Assembly (NCBI GenBank): GCA_946482585.1
Contig: CAMLSI010000236.1
Coordinates: 1 to 8,027 of the forward strand
Direction: 5' to 3'
DNA from: an uncultured Lysobacteraceae bacterium
GTDB taxonomy: Bacteria > Pseudomonadota > Gammaproteobacteria > Xanthomonadales > Rhodanobacteraceae
DNA length: 8,027 bases
A program made the translations under genes and the position numbers. Positions 5,387 to 8,027 of this stretch are shown piece after piece. The notes below the pieces were generated by a model that saw only the letters and a program-made list of their open reading frames with translations, did not search any database and was not told where the DNA came from. How positions within the stretch are numbered: the stretch's first letter is position 1; each line of letters begins with the position of its first letter.

Positions 5387-5414
5387 GTACTGCCCGCATT
5401 CGGCCATGACCGGA

Positions 5415-5427
5415 TGTTAGGCTTGCG
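5415..5427 (+). promoter_or_regulatory. Possible extended -10 element of the GST-EamA operon
   Basis: TGTTAGGCTTGC holds TG-T-TAGGCT, an extended -10 arrangement with three of six -10 bases. The core GTTAGGCTTGC (5417-5427) matches the GTTAGNNTTGC element seen before glnS and the DUF2007 gene. No -35 box is visible. The implied leader of about 80 bases would contain the two hairpins at 5435-5486. Confidence 0.3.
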
Positions 5428-5434
5428 AACTGTC

Positions 5435-5486
5435 CGCGCCGCAGCGATCGCGCTGCGGCGCGCGTTGCTGCGGACATCGCCGCAGC
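5435..5486 (+). repeat. Two adjacent, mutually competing hairpins upstream of the GST gene
   Basis: CGCGCCGCAGCG (5435-5446) and CGCTGCGGCGCG (5451-5462) form a perfect 12-bp stem with loop ATCG. Immediately downstream GCTGCGG (5467-5473) and CCGCAGC (5480-5486) form a 7-bp stem. The arms are interchangeable: CGCTGCGG (5451-5458) can also pair with CCGCAGCG (5480-5487). Such alternatives resemble an attenuator layout, but there is no T-tract, no leader peptide I trust, and repeated CCGCAGCG in G+C-rich DNA can arise by chance. Confidence 0.45.
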
Positions 5487-5507
5487 GCTGCCGTCGCGAG
5501 CTCACCC

Positions 5508-6167
5508 ATGCCGAATGCAACGCGTCCCACCCTGGTCATTGGCAACAAGAATTACTCGTCGTGGTCGCTGCGGCCGTGGCTGTTGCTGCGCCATCACGGC
5601 GTCGACTTCGAAGAGGTGCGCCTGCCGCTCGACACGCCGGAGTTCTACGCGACGATCGGCAACTACTCGCCGACCGGCCGCGTGCCGGTGCTGCGCGTAG
5701 ACGATCTCGTGGTCTGGGATTCGCTCGCGATCCTCGAGTATGCGAACGAGCGCTGGCTGGGCGGGGCGGGCTGGCCGCAGGATCGCGAGGTGCGCGCGCT
5801 CGCCCGCGCCGTCAGTGCGGAGATGCATTCGGGGTTCCAGACCTTGCGCACCCAGTGCCCGATGGACTGCGTCAAGCGCAGCACCGCGCCGGTCAGCGCC
5901 GAAGTCCTGCGCGACATCGAGCGCATCGGCGTGCTCTGGCGCGACTGCCGGGCGCGCCATGCGGCCGCGGGCCCGTTCCTGTTCGGCGAATTCAGCATTG
6001 CCGACGCGATGTACGCGCCAGTCGCGCTGCGCATCGTGAGCTACGCCATTCCGGTCGGCCCGGTCGAGCGCGACTACGTCGACGCGCTGCTCACCCTGCC
6101 GGCCCTGCGCGAATGGCTCGCCGACGCCGAGGCCGAACAGCGCGCGGCCCGGCGCGAACCGCGGTGA
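5508..6167 (+). CDS. Glutathione S-transferase family protein
   Basis: Cytosolic glutathione S-transferase-type protein of 219 residues. Residues 8-80 are the thioredoxin-like domain: TLVIGNKNYSSWSLRPWLLL, where Ser17/Ser18 near the start of helix 1 is the likely thiol-activating residue, GRVPVL with the cis-Pro60, and WDSLAILEY, where Asp71-Ser72 is the gamma-glutamyl binding pair (usually Glu-Ser). Residues about 90-205 form the helical domain, with the N-capping box FSIADAMYAPVALR (162-175). The NKNYSSWSLRPW signature marks a bacterial subgroup with no assigned substrate, so detoxification by glutathione conjugation is only a family-level guess. The ATG at 5508 is the natural start, although the ribosome binding site is weak. 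The stop overlaps the next gene's GTG by four bases (GTGA), so the GST and the transporter are probably made together. Confidence 0.92.
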   Translation: MPNATRPTLVIGNKNYSSWSLRPWLLLRHHGVDFEEVRLPLDTPEFYATIGNYSPTGRVPVLRVDDLVVWDSLAILEYANERWLGGAGWPQDREVRALARAVSAEMHSGFQTLRTQCPMDCVKRSTAPVSAEVLRDIERIGVLWRDCRARHAAAGPFLFGEFSIADAMYAPVALRIVSYAIPVGPVERDYVDALLTLPALREWLADAEAEQRAARREPR

Positions 6168-7045
6168 ATCAAGTCGCGCCGCGGCCGGCGCTCGCGATGA
6201 TGATCGCGGGCGCGGCGCTGATTTCCTCGACGAGCATCTTCGTCAAATGGGCGCACGTGGCGCCGACCGTGTCGGCGTTCTACCGCATGGCCTTCGGCGG
6301 CGGCATGCTCTTGCTGCTGCTGCTCGTGCGGCGTCAGTGGAATGGGGTCACGCGGCGCGACGTCGCCTGGATGCTGTTTCCGTCGTTCGCGTTCGCGGTC
6401 GATCTCGTGCTGTGGCATCGCTGCATCCGCGACGTCGGGCCCGGGCTCGCGACCCTGCTCGGCAACTTCCAGGTGTTCGTGATGGCGCTGGCCGGCGTCT
6501 GGTTCTATCGCGAACGGCTGGGATGGCGCTTCGGCGCCGGGCTCGCGCTCGCGTTCGCCGGGCTCTGGCTGCTCGTCGGCCGTCAATGGGAGGCAGTCGA
6601 TGCGCAATATCGGCTCGGCGTCTGGTTCGGCATCCTGACCGGTATCGCGTACGCCGCCTACATGCTGAGCTTCCGCCACGCGCAGAAGGAAAAGCTGTCG
6701 CGATCGCCCGCGGAACTGCTGTGTCTGAATTCGCTGCTCTGCGCCGGTGTGCTCGCCCTGGTCGCGTCCGCCGAGGGCGATTCGTTCGCGATTCCCGATG
6801 TGCAATCGCTGTCGGCGCTGCTCGGGCTGGCGTTGTTCGGCCAGGTGCTCGGCTGGCTGCTGATCGCGCGCGCGATGCCGCAACTGCCGGCCTCGCTCGT
6901 CGGTCTGCTGTTGCTGCTGCAGCCGGCGCTTTCCTTCGTGCTCGACGTGATCCTGTTCGGCCGCCCGACGAGCACGCTCGACTGGGTCGGCCTTGCGATC
7001 TCTCTGTCCGGCATCTTCGTCGCCGGTACGCGCGCGAGGGCATGA
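6164..7045 (+). CDS. EamA-domain (drug/metabolite transporter superfamily) permease
   Basis: Inner-membrane protein of 293 residues with about ten hydrophobic helices, approximately at 9-28, 35-55, 66-86, 93-114, 122-139, 150-170, 185-203, 216-236, 240-263 and 272-288. It follows the two-repeat EamA plan: the first repeat ends with YRERLGWRFGAGLALAFAGL (115-134), the second with LQPALSFVLDVILFGRPTS (252-270) and WVGLAISLSGIFVAGTR (274-290). Family members export amino acids, metabolites or drugs by proton exchange, but substrate cannot be read from sequence. The start is taken as the GTG at 6164, which overlaps the GST stop; a later start at Met12 (6197) would trim the short N-terminal tail without cutting helix 1. 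Coupling to a GST suggests the export of a small molecule or conjugate, an inference only. Confidence 0.9.
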   Translation: MNQVAPRPALAMMIAGAALISSTSIFVKWAHVAPTVSAFYRMAFGGGMLLLLLLVRRQWNGVTRRDVAWMLFPSFAFAVDLVLWHRCIRDVGPGLATLLGNFQVFVMALAGVWFYRERLGWRFGAGLALAFAGLWLLVGRQWEAVDAQYRLGVWFGILTGIAYAAYMLSFRHAQKEKLSRSPAELLCLNSLLCAGVLALVASAEGDSFAIPDVQSLSALLGLALFGQVLGWLLIARAMPQLPASLVGLLLLLQPALSFVLDVILFGRPTSTLDWVGLAISLSGIFVAGTRARA

Positions 7046-7109
7046 ACGCACGGCCGTGAAAGCATCGCCGCGCTGCGCCGCTCTCGTATCGCGCGAACCG
7101 GTCCTGCGC

Positions 7110-7126
7110 CGCCGCGGCTTGCGGCG
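7110..7126 (+). repeat. Short hairpin between the transporter gene and msrA
   Basis: CGCCGC (7110-7115) and GCGGCG (7121-7126) form a six-base-pair stem with loop GGCTT. It is the only clear structure in the 128-base gap (7046-7173) between the EamA gene and msrA. Without a T-tract it is at best a weak stop signal. I see no convincing promoter boxes in this gap, although msrA presumably has its own. Confidence 0.25.
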
Positions 7127-7159
7127 TGCTACGGCGTCCCCATCTGCTCCGCATCGTCC

Positions 7160-7166
7160 AAGGAGA
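7160..7166 (+). promoter_or_regulatory. Ribosome binding site of msrA
   Basis: AAGGAGA lies seven bases before the ATG at 7174. It is the best Shine-Dalgarno sequence in the window and decides against an in-frame GTG at 7126. Confidence 0.85.
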
Positions 7167-7173
7167 CACTCCC

Positions 7174-7827
<654 letters not shown>

Positions 7828-8027
7828 AACCGCGATTGCGCCGGCCTCCGCCTCGATTCCGACACAACTCTCGGTCTAACTACGCACGGTCCGGGTAGTG
7901 CGACGGCTTGCCTGATGCGGGCGAAGCAGGAACCATTGCGCCTCGGGTCGGGAGGGGCGTGGCTTTCGAAAGAGCCGCAGTGCCTTTTTCCATGCCGGAG
8001 CGCCCTTGACGAAAGGGAACGCCGGAC
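7828..8027. other. Intergenic tail without a convincing gene
   Basis: The final 200 bases after msrA look less coding-like than the rest. A frame on the plus strand from the ATG at 7915 stays open to the edge (37 codons, MRAKQEPLRL...), and a 37-codon minus-strand frame spans 7993-7880. Neither has a good ribosome binding site or a recognisable product, so I do not call them. A possible terminator lies at 7959-7989, and the edge carries CCCTT (8004-8008)/AAGGG (8013-8017) inverted arms. Confidence 0.5.
7959..7989 (+). terminator. Possible rho-independent terminator downstream of msrA
   Basis: A stem formed by GTGGCTTT (7959-7966) and AGAGCCGC (7971-7978) around the tetraloop CGAA has eight pairs, two of them G·T. 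A run of five T follows at 7985-7989, after a gap of six bases, which is wider than in good terminators. It lies 131 bases beyond the msrA stop and could serve msrA, or a transcript not in view. Weak call. Confidence 0.3.

Noticed and set aside
5347..5409. Twenty-codon frame (MAAHPRHRAADM...) after the exported-protein gene as a possible leader peptide
   Set aside because: It lies across the strong hairpin, has no ribosome binding site and no run of a regulatory amino acid.
3403..5520. A 705-codon open frame on the minus strand opposite nadB and its neighbours
   Set aside because: It runs antisense to a clearly recognised nadB, is full of Arg/Ala/His low-complexity text and shows no domain; long antisense frames are expected in G+C-rich genes.
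7915..8027. Possible start of a gene at the right edge (MRAKQEPLRL...)
   Set aside because: Only 37 codons visible, no ribosome binding site, unusual composition and an overlapping terminator-like hairpin.

Overview
This is a compact, gene-dense, visibly G+C-rich stretch of bacterial chromosome in which most coding sequence prefers G or C at third codon positions. The proteins point to a gammaproteobacterium, most likely Xanthomonadales or a close relative. The best marker is MsrA, which has the N-terminal '[10 protein letters not shown]' start and the '[13 protein letters not shown]' C-terminus that I associate with that group. The GlnRS is of the usual proteobacterial type. I see no tRNA, rRNA, CRISPR array, transposase or phage gene.

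Layout. Positions 1-1488 are on the minus strand: the N-terminal 170 codons of glnS (cut by the window edge), a DUF3253 protein and a DinB-fold metal-binding protein. From 1584 everything is on the plus strand: a DUF2007 protein; a de novo NAD cluster of nadA, a small uncharacterised protein and nadB; a small exported helical protein; a glutathione S-transferase overlapping an EamA-type transporter by 4 bp; and msrA. The last 200 bases carry no convincing gene.

NAD cluster. Aspartate oxidase (NadB) makes iminoaspartate and quinolinate synthase (NadA) condenses it with dihydroxyacetone phosphate to give quinolinate. nadC, for the next step, is absent from the window. Between nadA and nadB, joined to nadA by a GTGA stop/start overlap, lies a 118-residue protein of the type often labelled 'ADP-ribosylation/crystallin J1'. 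Its motif order (an early Tyr-Arg, a central Thr-Arg strand, then H-x-E-W-W-I-P) looks like a minimal ADP-ribosyltransferase fold, so it may be an NAD-using or NAD-sensing partner of the pathway. Just upstream of nadA, in an A/T-rich patch, are two near-identical 19-bp palindromes (TATGCTCA-N3-TGAGCATA type) with centres exactly 30 bp apart. One covers the predicted -10 element and the other runs up to the ribosome binding site, an architecture expected for tight repression. No regulator gene is present here.

Other genes. DinB-fold protein, GST, MsrA and the EamA transporter fit thiol, oxidative-stress or export physiology, but nothing ties them into one pathway. Intergenic regions hold several strong hairpins, notably a 16-position stem after the exported protein gene and a pair of mutually competing stems ahead of the GST gene. 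A shared GTTAGNNTTGC element precedes glnS, the DUF2007 gene and the GST gene and may be a lineage-type -10 promoter element.
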